In this document: positions 21,861-34,400 of the stretch, in pieces
How the letters are laid out: every line of letters starts with the position of its first letter
How positions within the stretch are numbered: position 1 is the stretch's first letter
Source: Rhododendron vialii
Lineage: Eukaryota > Streptophyta > Magnoliopsida > Ericales > Ericaceae
Direction: 5' to 3'
NCBI RefSeq assembly: GCF_030253575.1
Contig: NC_080564.1
Location: 3,950,501 to 4,014,500, forward strand
DNA: 64,000 bases
The notes under the pieces: generated by a model
The model's input: only the letters and a program-made list of their open reading frames with translations
Databases searched by the model: none
What the model was told of the DNA's origin: nothing
Made by a program: the position numbers and the translations under genes

Positions 21861-24800
21861 CTAAACATCTTCAGGTAATTGCAGCCATCGCAAACACAGC
21901 CCCTCATCTGTTCTCAGCTTTGGCTTTCGTATTTACAGAGCCAACATGACAAACACTATAGTGACTATATTAACATTCACGATTCAACGTACAGGAAGGA
22001 TAGAGCTCAAGAGAAACAAGGGATGCAACCCTTCAACAAGGAACAAGTAGTAGTGCCACACTTAGCTGGGAACTTACATCAAGAAAAGCATATTACCGCT
22101 CTGTCGAAGCTCCAACCTGGCCTCCTCAAAGGATGCCTTCACAGCGCTCCGTTCTGCTTCCATACGTTGACAAACTCTCCTTGCTTCTTCAGCCTCGTTA
22201 AACGCAGCTTGAAGATTTAACTCCAACTGCAACCTGTCTTCAGCTATCTCATTAAAACGAGCATCAATCTCCATATTATCCACCTTACAACAAGCCAATT
22301 CCTCCTCCACACGGCGAAGCATGTCCTTAAGACGGGAGGCCTCTTGTTCAAGATATCGAAGGTGCTGATTAGAGGCTTCCAAGTTAGATAAAGTCTGAGC
22401 ATGGCCATGAGAAATAACTTCTAGATGCTGTTTCTTCCGATTGTAACTATCAAAAAGCTCCCGAGAAGACCAGTCGCCATTGTCAATAGACAATTCAAGT
22501 CGAGCGAGTGATTCTGCACTGCCTATATATTTCATCACTTTTTCTTTAAAGGGTTCATAATCAACCATCAATCTCTCTAGAGCACCAAAAACAGAACACG
22601 ATTCCTCAAGCATTGACGCATGATCATGAAAATCCATGGACTCTAGAAGAATGAGAAGGTCCTCTTGAAGGCTCGCTGCTGCCTGCTTGAATTTATCCAT
22701 GACTGATTCTTTCATTATCTTTCCTTGGAAATGTTTGGGAGGTGCCTTGAGGCCTGATGTCTCACTAAGAAGAGCAGCTGACGGCTCAAAAGGAGCAAGC
22801 AGATACTGCTTGCCAGATTCAACTGGTGAAGGGCTGCATATTTCAAAGGGTATATTGGCATCTTGAGGAAGGGAAATGGGATCAAAACAAGGAAAAACAC
22901 CTGCGAAAACAAATGCAAAGTAGATATGAAACCGAGTGCTTGTAGCTAGAGGTGACAAAAGAAACTAACTTTATACAGCCATATTTAGTACATATACCAC
23001 AAAAAAAGGGCTTTGGTGCTGGAAATGTTAGGGACTGAGATGGGGGAAACACAAGCCGGCCACACCAACCTTTGAAATTAGTGCCCAAAATTTCATTAAT
23101 GGCAGAAGAATCCACACAATAATCTGCCAATAGCTCCCTGCTAGTAGTCAAGGCAGAAGAACTACTGTAGGAAGAAGCTGCACAAAAAAATAAAATCCAA
23201 GAACCAAGTAAAAACAAGAAAGCTTCAAATGCAACTTCTTGGTGAGCTACCAAAGAAGCAAGTTGCCATATACAACACTGTGAACAAAATGAAACCATGA
23301 AAGCACAAACACGACGCACCTTCGGGTAAAGAAGCTCCAGCAGAAGAAATCTGCCTCAAAAACTTAACTTGCCTTTGACGAATCAAAGCCCCTGAGGTTA
23401 GAATACAGGGTCGGAGTGCTTTCTCCGTTGTCAAACTCGTGGACTTTGACTGCGGCATGTCCCAGCAGTCACTAGTGGAGTCAATGACTAAACTATCGAC
23501 TTTTGGATCGCCATGTCGCAGGCGTTTACAATTACGCCGCAAAGGTTCCTCTGGCATATCTTCTTGGTCCTGGGAATCCACCAGGGACACCCTTTCTGGC
23601 CTCGATAATTCAAAACTTGTTCCAAGCTTTTGGGGATGTTCAGGAGTGTCCACCACAGGCGACTCGATTTCCATCCCTTGGTGGCTGGAATTCCCTTCCT
23701 CAACCATGTCCCTGCTTGAGGGACTAGTGTCACCACAGCTAGTCAAGGTAGACGGTGGAGAACTTGGGCTTCCATCCCGAATATCATTAGTTGGCTCCAC
23801 CAACTGATCTTCCAAAAGATCAAGAGCAGCATCCAGAAATGTATCATCCAAAATATTGTTTGTAGAATCCAGCAATCGTTCGTCCACAAAATTGTTTGTA
23901 GAGTCAACCGGTTGAACAAAACTACACGCGCCCTGTCCCTGTAAGAATGGAACATTTGAAAAATATGTAGGCACAAAGTGCTTTCAGAGTCATCGGCAAA
24001 AGATAGTAAAAAGCCAAAAGAGGTGTTGAAATATTAAAAATACAAGAGTCACAAAGTAAAACATTCTTGGACTAAACTGTTTTAATATTCAAATCCATGA
24101 AAAGCATAAAGATCAGTACATACAAACTCTAGGCAACACAGAGGACATTAGTAAGAGGCATTTAAGGTTAAGTTGACATACTGTGAAGTATATGACGAGA
24201 TGGGAATCCAAAATTAACTACTGTCCTGACAACTGAAGTAGGGGAAAACAGATAACAGCCACCAAACTAAAGGGATGGGTGAAAGACAACACCTCACAAT
24301 AAATTTAACAAGGCAACAATACAAAAGTTACGGGGATTCACTCTTAAAAATTCTAAAATGCAATATAGTTCAGAACATTCCCTCTGATAGAAATATTGAA
24401 GTTAGGTAAACAAGCAGCAGCAAGAGAACTGATGTGCAGCCGATAAAAAAAAGAAAAAGAAAAAAAAAGAAGAAGAGACCTGATGTGCAGCAAGACAACT
24501 GAGTCCAGTACTCTCTGTTGTGCAACTACTACCGGGTCACCGCCCCCATCCTCTCACTACAATCTGGAAAACACTATGCCTCGTCTCGAAAACTGATGTG
24601 CAACTACTACCAACACAATATCAAGTTTCTGATTTTGAAGATTCAATTCTTATGCCAAGAAAGAAGGGAAAAAAACTTGTAAAGGAGAAGTGTTGGTGTC
24701 TGCATCTACCAATGTTTCTACAGTCAAAGAGGAAGAGAAGTTATGTGGACACTTCAATGAGAAACTCCTTCATATAACTGCAAGTGCTCATTTTCCCGTA

Positions 24801-27195
24801 ACTTTCAACTACTATAGCTTTTGACTATGAGTGGCTTGCTAACTCTCTCTTCTCTGTTTCTAGTTCATATTTCCCCATAAAAGCTACTCCATTTTATCTC
24901 TTCTTCATTTTTATAGAAGAGGTGACTTGGTTAGTTAGTAGCCGACTGCAATTGATTGGGACATGAGGCTCGGTTTGGTTTGGTTAGGTTACTTGGTTAG
25001 TTTTCCACTGATATTTCATACTCAAGTTCTTGTAGACGTATTTTCTAAGTACTTGGTGTGAAATGGGGTATAGCAGCCAGAGTAACCAAAACTCCTCCCC
25101 GTGTTGTCGGCAGGCATCCTTGATATGCAATTTTCCAAACCAGATTGGGAAAAGAGGGCTCTAGTTGATCATGATAGTGGCCACAAGTCTGACAGTTAAG
25201 TGACGACTGATGAGCCTGACGGGATAACAAAGGGGGGCTGCGTCATTGAGAGTCTGAGACAGCAATAGCATTAATATGATGCTGTGATGGGGACTTTAAT
25301 CGAAGGGTGCAGCGTAGGGAAGAGAAAATATTAGGAGGACCGGATATGGTGATAAGGAGATTGGGTTGATTGGTTGAAATAGTCGTAATAGAAAAGTGAT
25401 AGATAGAATTGGTACTTTTCAAAAGTTAATTCCTAACATCAACAAACATTGTTAGTGGCTTACTACTGAATGGTTAATCTTCTTCAGGACCATAAAACTT
25501 TGGGGGGTGATGAAATTCCAATAGAATATCGTCACCTATAAAAGACTGATTGTTAAGGAAGTGATGGCTGCAGAGAGGGATGTGGTTGGCATTGGTACCT
25601 TGACAATCATAAGTACTGATAGTAACGAATGCTCTTTGTGGATGACCGCCCAAGAGGAAATCTATTAAGCAATCACATTCATAAAACAACAAAAGGATTT
25701 GTATTTTCCAAAACTTAACTTTACATATAAACCTCACAGAAGGTCAGGAAGATTTAGCAAAAGAAAATAGGCAAGATGACTTCAAAAAAACCAATGACCG
25801 AAAAATATAAGTATTCCGTCACTGGTTGAAATACAGACACTTGATACAAAAAAAGGAACTGTCAAAACTAATCTTTTAGTAAACATCAGAATGGGAAAAA
25901 TTTGCAATCTCATTAACTGAAGATAGAGGAGAAAGCACTTGAAATTAATCAGCAAACCAATACACTTCAACAAGATGCCAATATAAGCACCAAAAAGAAA
26001 TTACAGTAAAGAAATAGTTTTACCTTCTTAATTGGGCATACAAAGAAGCGGCGACTGGCATCCATACGGCAGGGTCCAGCACTACACCCACACGTAGGGG
26101 TGCGGCTAACTTTAATATTGACATCACGTGTTACATCTTCACACCTCTTGAAGAAGTTACAGCCTTTGCCCTGCTACAATTTTGAACAATAGAAAGCAAA
26201 CAAGTAAGTGATCCGCCTTCTTCTACTATGTCTGCCACAAATACATTATGCACTCTAACATCACAATATCGCTTCCATAAACCAAACAAAAAAGAACAAC
26301 ATCTCCTGCCCTTATCCTTCTTTCTTATCACTCGAACTCAAATTGCAGTAAAACCCCTCTTTTAACGGAAATTTAAACTGAATTGATTTCCCACAAATAC
26401 TTACTCAAATCACCGGACACTCAAATTTTTACTTGAAATTTGGCTATTTTGCATCTCAACTATACCATCAATAAAGCACTTACCCAATTTTATGCTTAAA
26501 CTTTAGTTACCCGAGCTAAGATACGAGTTCGCAAAAACTTCTTCTCAGGATCACTAGAAACTCAAACCATGACCCAAAATTTGAAAGACTAGTTTGTGTC
26601 CTCTAGACCCTCAACAATTCCATTAATGAAACTGCCACCCCGCACCAATCCCCCCTCCCGTTTTTTAAATGACTTGTCCAAAAGTGTTTGCGTGATCCCA
26701 GCCGTCCAAATTCACAGGATTAATTTCTTCATCCCAAATATAGAACCATGCCATTAACGGGGCTTGTACTCAAACTTACGCTGAGATTTGGGTTTGTCCT
26801 CAAGTGAAGCAATTTTACACAAATTTGAGAAAAAATACCAGTAATAGAAGGAAACAATCACAATGGAGAGTGAAAACTGGAGCTAAAGCATTGATACTGA
26901 CAGTGCCAGAGCGGCGGAGAGGGCAAGCGTAGTACAGACGATTGTCCTTCGAGGGCTGCGGGGCCAAATGTATACCGCAGTGGCAGTGTAAATCACCGAT
27001 AGACGGAGGCGGTGTTGGTGGTCCCTGATTAGGGCTCTTCATGGGGCAATCCTTAAGCCAGTGCCCTTCTTTCTTACAGAAGAAACAAGAATTATCCTTC
27101 TTGTTTCCCTCGTTTGGAGCAAACTGCCGTTGATTAGGAGCCGGTGGCGGGGTTGAGTTCCAGCCCACGCTCTGTTTCTCGAAATTCCTCGCCAT
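21861..27195 (-). CDS. CCHC zinc-knuckle and double GRF zinc-finger protein with C-terminal coiled coil
   Basis: A probable nucleic-acid-binding protein of unknown role, 696 residues. Exons in transcription order: 27195-26902, 26170-26024, 23938-23320, 23177-22998, 22900-22097 and 21907-21861. All are GT-AG and in phase. Residues 37-50 form a CCHC knuckle (CFFCKKEGHWLKDC, spacing C-x2-C-x4-H-x4-C). Two GRF fingers follow: CHCGIHLAP...YYACPLR...GKGCNFFKRCED (about 71-110, split by intron 1) and CGCSAGPC...RFFVCPIKK...GQGACSF (about 125-155, split by intron 2). A long acidic, serine-rich, low-complexity linker is in exon 3. Exon 4/5 encodes GWCGRLVFPPSQSL and FPCFDPISLPQD. From about residue 480 the protein is charged and heptad-like (coiled coil). 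The short last exon (DEGLCLRWLQLPEDV) is the least certain. Plant proteins annotated as zinc knuckle (CCHC-type) family with GRF fingers are the likely relatives. This is recalled, not searched. Confidence 0.82.
23939..26023. other. Large intron 2 of the zinc-knuckle gene
   Basis: About 2.1 kb between the two halves of the second GRF finger. A purine tract lies at about 24440-24480. No transposon ends, coding exon or RNA gene could be recognised, and small ORFs on both strands look random. Confidence 0.4.
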
Positions 27196-27614
27196 TCCTG
27201 CGCTAATACTGTGGGTTTAGTAAACGGATTTTCCTCTCCAATGCTACTATTATGATCTGGAGAGGGGAAATGGGAAAGGGGAAATATACCAGGATCTCTG
27301 CTTCGATTTTTTCCACTTTCGAGTCTTTTTCTTCCTTCGGACGCTTCTCCTTTTCCGTATGTTTTGGCTTTTCCGACCGACGACGCCTAAAGGAAGAGTA
27401 GACTGGTGCTCCACTTGCATGACTGCCGCGCATTATCTTGTCAACTTTTTGAAGAGATTAGTATTTGGTGCTGCTCAGCTCAATGCTCTTCCATCGTAAA
27501 ATGGTAGGAGCACCATTTTGGAGAATAATTTGAAAATTTTTGTTTTTGGGTTTTGTCGATGTGATAAAACCACATTAATTGCTCCACATTACTCCACTTC
27601 CTTGAGGAATGTAA
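27196..27614. other. Upstream flank of the zinc-knuckle gene
   Basis: Probably contains the 5' untranslated region and promoter. A 76-codon minus-strand ORF (27203-27433) of charged residues is not in frame with a convincing exon. No TATA box could be assigned. Confidence 0.35.
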
Positions 27615-28277
27615 GATCATCTATAGTGATATAATTAAAAGTTAATTATTTTTAAAGTTAATAATGTCGGTGCAAACGATGGTTTATAATGGTATAATTA
27701 AACTTAACAACATCCTCATAAATAATTAAATTTTAAGTTTTGGTTAACAACCTTTTTTAATAATCAAAATTTGTGAACTTCATACCACATAAGTTAACTA
27801 GTTCTAAAATTTGTATACGAGCGTGTTTCAACTAGTATTTTCTTTTTCTCTTCTTCGCTTGTTCTATATCTTTTTCACTTCACCCATAAACTATTTCTCT
27901 TTCTTTCCCTCAAAACGTGAAACTCATATATTTCGATCATCTACAATTCAACTCATGGTCGCCGAATTAATGTATTTCACTCTTCTTTTCCATTTCTATT
28001 TTTTTCCCCAAAAAAAAAATCATAATAAGAGGAAAGAAAATCACTGATTTTTTCCCAAAATTAAGAAAGAAAATCGATATATTTTTGCCCAAAATAAACA
28101 TAAATGAAGGGAAGTGAATTGCAAGAAACAAAAGGGGAGAGAGAATTGTAATGGACCTTTATTTTGGTTATGGACTAAAAGTGACCATTGTAAAGCTTAG
28201 TAACCTTAAGTGAATAATCAAAAGCTGATGTATCAACTTTTGATTATCCTTTTTTTATTATACTACTGTGGATGGCC
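27615..28277. mobile_element. Tourist-like MITE, 663 bp
   Basis: Terminal inverted repeats GATCATCTATAGTGATATA and TATACTACTGTGGATGGCC (GGCCATCCACAGTAGTATA inverted) are flanked by the target duplication TAA (27612-27614 and 28278-28280). The AT-rich, pyrimidine-rich interior has no ORF of interest. Confidence 0.75.
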
Positions 28278-28280
28278 TAA

Positions 28281-29241
28281 CACAAACAATGGTAGAGTAA
28301 TTGCGTTTTGGAAAGATAAACCTTTTTTATTTGACGAAACTGTCCTTAGCTACCCAGCGAACAAAACCTACCGTAAGTGTTCTCTCATGAATTTTTGGAA
28401 CATAATTTCAACAAACGTAATTATCATATATAAACCCGAAAAAAGGGAGTTTGGATTACAATTTTTTTCTTTTTCGATTTCTTACGTTGATATGAATCAA
28501 TAATTTGCAAAAATTTAACGCAAACTTGCTTTTTGTATACCATTTTGGCGACCGATAAATATGGAGTACACATAGTGGGTTTATTTATTTATATTTGCTT
28601 AAAGCCGCAGGAATTGAAAGACACAAAAAATTAAAAGAGTTGAAAAGATAGCATGGATGGAAAAGTAAAAAGGGTAATTTGGTCTCACCATAAAACAAGT
28701 TTTTCTCCTATTTAATGTTGCCTAACCTATTTATTACCTTTGTGGGTTCCTATCTAATCCAAAGTATAGTTGGCATCATTAGTATTAATATATGCCCCTA
28801 GGGCATACATTAACAAAACCTTCTCTCTTTTTTTATAATCGGATGTTCAAGTCAGGTTGCACACATCTCGACTTAGGGCTTGTTCTTCTAAAAAAGCCAT
28901 TGGCTTTCCCTCCAAAAATGAGCCAAATAAACCCACAAAAAACAAAAATAAGCCAATAAATCACTTTTTTCTTCTTTATTCAAAAAATATTGGATTTTGA
29001 TCAAAATTTTATACTTTTTAGATTCCTCTTGTCATGAAGATGCAATAATCTCCAAAAAAATGAGGATAAGCCAAGTAATATGAAAAAAAATTGAATAATG
29101 ACAAAAAATAAGTCACTTTGGCTTATTTGTCCAAACACCCCCTTATTTTGTGGCCCTGAAGATAACGATTGGACATAATTCCTAACGGCTGTTTGGATTG
29201 TTTGGCCTCCGTAGCTTCATGATCTTATGGAGAAGTACTTA
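28281..29241. other. AT-rich spacer with a possible degraded MITE
   Basis: At about 28878-29150 a left end TAGGGCTTGTTCTTC and a right end CCAAACACCCCCTTA, with AATAAGCCAA-type words in both orientations, suggest an old inverted-repeat element. Nothing else is recognised. Confidence 0.35.
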
Positions 29242-30467
29242 GGGCCAGTTTGGATGCGGGATAAGTATTGGGGGTATTAGTTATGAAGGGAGATAAGATA
29301 ATAAAGAGTATTATGTAAGAAGTGTGGGCCACATTGATGTGACGATTGATTAAATAGTACTTAGTTTGGATGAGGGATAAAATGGTAGGATAAAGTTATT
29401 TTGTAGTTGAAACGGATTAGAGATGGGGTATTATCCGAGTATATTATGTAATAACACCCTAGAAAACCTCCCCATAAATAATCCCCCCTCCGGGGGTATT
29501 AGGAGTAGGGGTGTTACGAACTCGACCAGACCGAAAAAATCGATTGATCGTTCGGTTCGGTCTTCGGTCGGGGCAGCGGCAGAAATTTTTGGGTTCGGGG
29601 TGGACCGAACTTATTTCGGTTCGGTCTCAGTTTTGTTAAAAATCTGGACCGACAGGACCGAACCACCCCGAACCGACCGAAACACCCCGAACCGAAATCA
29701 GACCGAACCGACCGATTATGTGTTTTTATATATTTCAGATTAATCTTGACCGTTCATTTAAATCTTGACCGTCTATTGAAAACCCTAAATCCTCTCTTAT
29801 CTCCAACTCTCATCCCATCTCATCTTAGAGAATTAGAGATCACGCAGCCGGCAGCCCAGCTCCAGTGCTCCTCTCCCCCCTCGTAACACCCCTACTCTCT
29901 GTGTTTCTCGTTTGCATCGATTTTCTTGTGTGGGGCCTCTCTCTCCTATCTGCAAAACAGTGGAGAGGGGGAAGAAGAACGAGATAGAGCAAAGGGTGCA
30001 CAGCTCCATTTATGAATCGGTGTTGTACATACAGATTGCATCGACATGGGCAACTACTTGGACTCTCCCCAACAAGTTGACAGCTTTGTTGTTAACAAGG
30101 CCATAGTTTCCTTTTTGGGTCTGGTCCATTTGTGATTCCTCTCTCTCTAGTCCATTTCGTTTGATTTCCTTCGTTGACAATACCGAATTCCCCGACCGGA
30201 CCGAATCTATCCCAAACCGAACCGAAATTAATACCGGTCGGGATCGGTCCCGGAATTACATACCCCGAACCTGATCGATTTCCGGCAAAACCACCCCGAA
30301 CCGAACCGACTCGACCGAATAACACCCCTAATTAGGAGGTATAATAGAATCCGAGGCTTAGCTAATACCCTCCCATTTTACTTCCCAAACAAAGTCTTAG
30401 GCTCGAGCCCACTGACTAAAATGGGGATATCACAATCCCCATCACAATAATGCATCCAAACAGGCCC
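29242..30467. mobile_element. Tourist-like MITE interrupted by a hAT-like element
   Basis: Ends GGGCCAGTTTGGATGC and GCATCCAAACAGGCCC are inverted repeats flanked by the target duplication TTA (29239-29241 and 30468-30470). Without the nested insertion the element is about 393 bp. Its right half (30339-30467) continues directly from the left half (29242-29505). Confidence 0.85.
29506..30330. mobile_element. hAT-like non-autonomous element nested in the MITE
   Basis: Terminal inverted repeats TAGGGGTGTTA / TAACACCCCTA with a perfect 8-bp target duplication ATTAGGAG (29498-29505 and 30331-30338). Subterminal regions are dense in GGTTCGGTC / GACCGAACC words in inverted orientation at the two ends. 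Internal CTCTCCTATCTGC...-type sequence has short ORFs but no transposase. Length 825 bp. Confidence 0.88.
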
Positions 30468-30554
30468 TTATTGTTTTCTCACAACCACTTAACCAAACTC
30501 CTTGGGAGGTGTTGGAGAATAATTTTTGCACTTCATAGTTTCCACCGTCCTATA

Positions 30555-30790
30555 CTATAGCCCATTCCAGATTCTTAAATAAATACTTAAAAAATAAGAA
30601 TTTATTTTCAAGTTTTAAAATAATAAGCTTGCAAAAATAAATTTTCAATTTTTTTTTGCAATGTTTGATAGATCTCATCGAAATCTATCAAATAAGATCT
30701 ATATTACATATTTTTTTGATTTTAGTAAACCTATTATTTTTAAGCTTAAAAATTATAAATAAGTGTTTATTTTTTAAGGGGAAGAAGAAC
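30555..30790. mobile_element. MITE-like repeat related to those at 8101 and 9053
   Basis: Ends carry CTTAAAAAATAAG-type and TTATTTTTTAAGGGG inverted motifs. The interior has TGATAGATCTCATCGA and TCTATCAAATAAGATCTATAT, an inverted counterpart of the ATGGATCYTATTTGATAGAT core of the other copies. Non-coding. Confidence 0.5.
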
Positions 30791-31483
30791 ACACCTATTG
30801 TACTTTTCTTTTTCACTCGTATGTGATCATACACTCATTAAAAAATTATGGGGAGTGATTCTCTTAGTCCCTTGGAATTACTTTCGACAATTTGTATTAA
30901 GTTTTGAATCTTGTATCGTACCGAACGATGCATATTAATATTGACCAAATTTCGTATAAATTTCGTATCGTATATTTTTGATTTTATTCCGGCTCAAATA
31001 TCGATCATACAGATCAATATACTGGACAGTATGATATGATATTCCCTTCGTCCATTTTTAAGCGTTCTTCTTTGAAAGTCAAACTTTTCAATAAGAGCAT
31101 GAATTGTAATTTAAAATCGTTAACCTTTCAGAAATACCCTTTATAGGATAATTTAATGATGCATTTAATTTGATTCTTCGAATTTGAAAGGATCAATATA
31201 TAAAGAAAAAAAAAAAAAGGCCTATATATAAATAAGAAATTTACTAGCAAGTTTTACACATGGGGTAAAGCGATACCAAGTGATAGTTCAGGGGTTGTTT
31301 AGGAAAAAAAGCCTATAGTCCTCGCTTACCCTCTCAAATCTCAGGCCCTCTAGAACCTTAAACCTAAACACGTCACTACAGAACCCCAATTCCCATCCGA
31401 AGAAGGTCTCTCACGTGAATTGTGTTATACCTATTCTGAAGTTACCGATTTTCATCGAATTTGGACTGTAGTGTCGTTGTATA
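30791..31483. other. Spacer and probable promoter/5' leader of HISN2
   Basis: Contains a degraded Stowaway-like left end (TTCCCTTCGTCCATTTTTAA at about 31043) without a matching right end. The last 150 bases before the HISN2 ATG are less AT-rich and probably hold the leader. No clear TATA box. Confidence 0.35.
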
Positions 31484-34400
31484 GTGGTTGCTTTCATGTA
31501 TTCCCACTCCCTTCAATCCGTAAAAGAATGTTCGGGAGGTCACCTCGTCTCGTCCAGGGGGGAATACCCGACCCGAATCCTCAAAAAGAACACACCTTGC
31601 GTTGTCTCTGCTTGTATTCCGAAACTGCATAAAGATCTTTCCCTTCAATCGCCTGAGGTACTCGGTTCTTAATCTTTGCTCACGTTCTCTTTTGCTAAGC
31701 TTTGTGTTATGCATTGAGTAATTTGCGACTGGCCTAGGCTAGAATATGGTTACAGGCTACAGCCCCTTTGGATTGAGTGTAGAGGTTCTCCCCACATCAC
31801 TCATTTGAATTTCTTTGGTGGATAAAGACTTGGTTTGTGTAGTTTGATGTATGTATAATGAAATGGATAGTGATATTCAAAGCAGTCCGCGACTGGGTTT
31901 AGTTAGTTTTGGTGGAGATTACGCATTGGACCTCCATTTGTTCGGTGTTGTCTGTTTTCCATTTCAGTCCGAGACACGCTATGGGTTTTGGGTAGATTCT
32001 TTTATGTTTACGGGAAGGAGAATTTATCAGGGGAAATGTCACGCTATTGGATGATGAGACTCTATCTTTTTGTCTGTTTGATGGTCCAATTGCTGCTTTT
32101 TTCTTTTATGCATGTTTCAGTGGACAAAAAGGCATGGTTTGTGTATTCTGATACACAATAAGTGGAATGGATTATGAGATTAATAGCAGTTCGGGACATG
32201 GTTTGGTTTTCCTTGGATCTTCTGCGGACTGCTCTTTCCAAATCAGTTTGTTTGGTGTTGTTTGTTTTCCTTTCACTCCGAGACCCAGTATTTGTTTTGG
32301 GTCGCTTCTTTTATGTTGTTGGGAAGAGAATCTATCAGTGGCAATGTCACACTATCTGTATCTTTTATAAAGAAAAATATAGCAGTGAAACATGTTAATC
32401 TTGCAAATTAATTCTAAAGAAACATGTTAAGCTAAACATGTAACTTGTCCAAGAGCTAAACAAGTTTCTTTTGATTAAATTTGAAGATTAACATGTTTTT
32501 CTACTAAATTTGCAAGATTAACATGTTTCTTGACTATCTTTTTTGTTGATCTTCAACCACCTTCTCCCTCCCATGTCTCGATTCCACATGTCATGTATTG
32601 ACCCTCTCTCTTGAGGATATTTTATTTGACAGAGTTGTAGCTTTTGTTTGAACTGAGTTGGAATGGTTATCACTTATCACTATCCAACCCGTTTGCCCAC
32701 CTTGGTTCTTATTAGTTATTAGTACCATGTCATTTTTGGATGCTAACAGTCTGTGGTATAACAGGAAAAACATCATCTTTCCTTCCGTGTTACTAAACAG
32801 AATCAGAAGGCTAAATTTAATTTCAGTGTTAAGGATGATCTTGTTCTTGCACATTTTTATGTTCAACGAATGAGTGCTCAAGGCTCAAATACCAGACATA
32901 GTCAAGTTTCTACCTTGGTCCTCGTGGTTGAAACCGTTACAAGTCTGGAAAAGCAAAAATGGAGATGCTGAGTTGATGGATGGGTTTCTCATTGATCATT
33001 TCGAAATCTCTTGGATGGGGTCCATTGTTGCCTGATAATTCGCAACCAATAGTTGTTGGAGCTACATCTGGACCCTACATCTTCATGTAATTTGATTGGC
33101 AATAAAGTTAGACTGACCTTACTTGAAATTTTCATCTAATATCGTTCCCCCTCATGGTTTGAAAAGCTGTCTGTCCATGGTGTCCAGAAATGTTGGTAAT
33201 AGAAGTTGAGAAACTCTGATGGTCAGGTAGTGGTCATACTCTGAAATCTTTGATCAAAACAAATTTAATTTCGGTTTTACGCATGGTCTGTTCTTTGCAC
33301 ATTTTTATTTTGAACAATTGAGTGCTCAAGGCTCAAATACCAGACATAGTCAGGTTTATACCTTTGTCCCCGTGGTTGGAACCGTTACAAGTCTGGAAAA
33401 GCAAAAATAGAGATGCAGAGTTGATGGATGGGTTTCTCATTGATCATTTCGATATCTGTTGGATGGGGTCCGTGGTTGCCTGATACTTTGCAACCAGTGG
33501 TTGTTGGAGCTACATCTAGACCCCACATCCTCATGTAATTTTGTTGGCAATAAAATTAGGCTGGCGTTCCTTGAAATTTTCATCTAATGTGGCTCCCTCC
33601 TCGTGGTTTGGAAAGCTGTCTGTCCACAATGTCTGGAAATTTGGTAACAGAAGTTGAGAAATTCCAATGGTCAGGTAGTGTTCATACTCTGAAATCTTTA
33701 GTTAATGAAAACACAAGCTCTTTAAATGACAAATTTAGTAATGACGACATGAGTAAGTCGAGGCTTCGAATTAATTGGACCTTGTCTTCTATCATTAAAG
33801 ACAAACTTGGACTAGAGAGGTCAATGTAATTTTTGAGCTTGGAAATGAATTTAGGGTTTTGATTTTGGGTCATATTTCTGTGGCCTGACACCATAGGATA
33901 CAGATGGTCAATTTAGCGTTCGTCTTTCTTTTGGGGGAAGGGTGGTTATGAATTGGAGCTTAGAAATTCAATTCTAGGGTTTCGGTTGCTTGTTCCCGTT
34001 CTAGTAGTACCTTTACGTGATCATTACGCTTTTCTTCGTTTTGGTGTGAAAGCCGTTAAGTAATTGGAAGGAATGTTAATATTTATGCATGTATCTTATG
34101 TTTAATACGCCTAATCATGAAGCTTATATGATGTTTGTTGGCCAGTTTTTGGTCTTTTCGATTGTTGCGTTGTTATACAATAGTGATGGTATTGATGGCT
34201 ACTATTACTTCACTAGGCAAGGTTTTTGCTGTTTGAATATTATATCACCACCACCACCTGACTTCGCCAAGAATGGTTTATAACTAAGTCTTCTTGGCAT
34301 CATATTTGAGAGTTTTTTTTGCTTGGCCATATTTGAGAGTTTATGACCTATCATTGTTACTTTCGTTCTCCTTTGTTTATTTTTCATTCTCAGATGACTC

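Noticed and set aside
23439..23807. Plus-strand ORF opposite zinc-knuckle exon 3
   Set aside because: Antisense shadow of a low-complexity coding exon; no start context or domain.
29423..30325. Arginine/threonine-rich ORFs around 29423-29743 and 30092-30325
   Set aside because: Products of GGTTCGGTC-type word arrays in a hAT-like element; low complexity, no domain.
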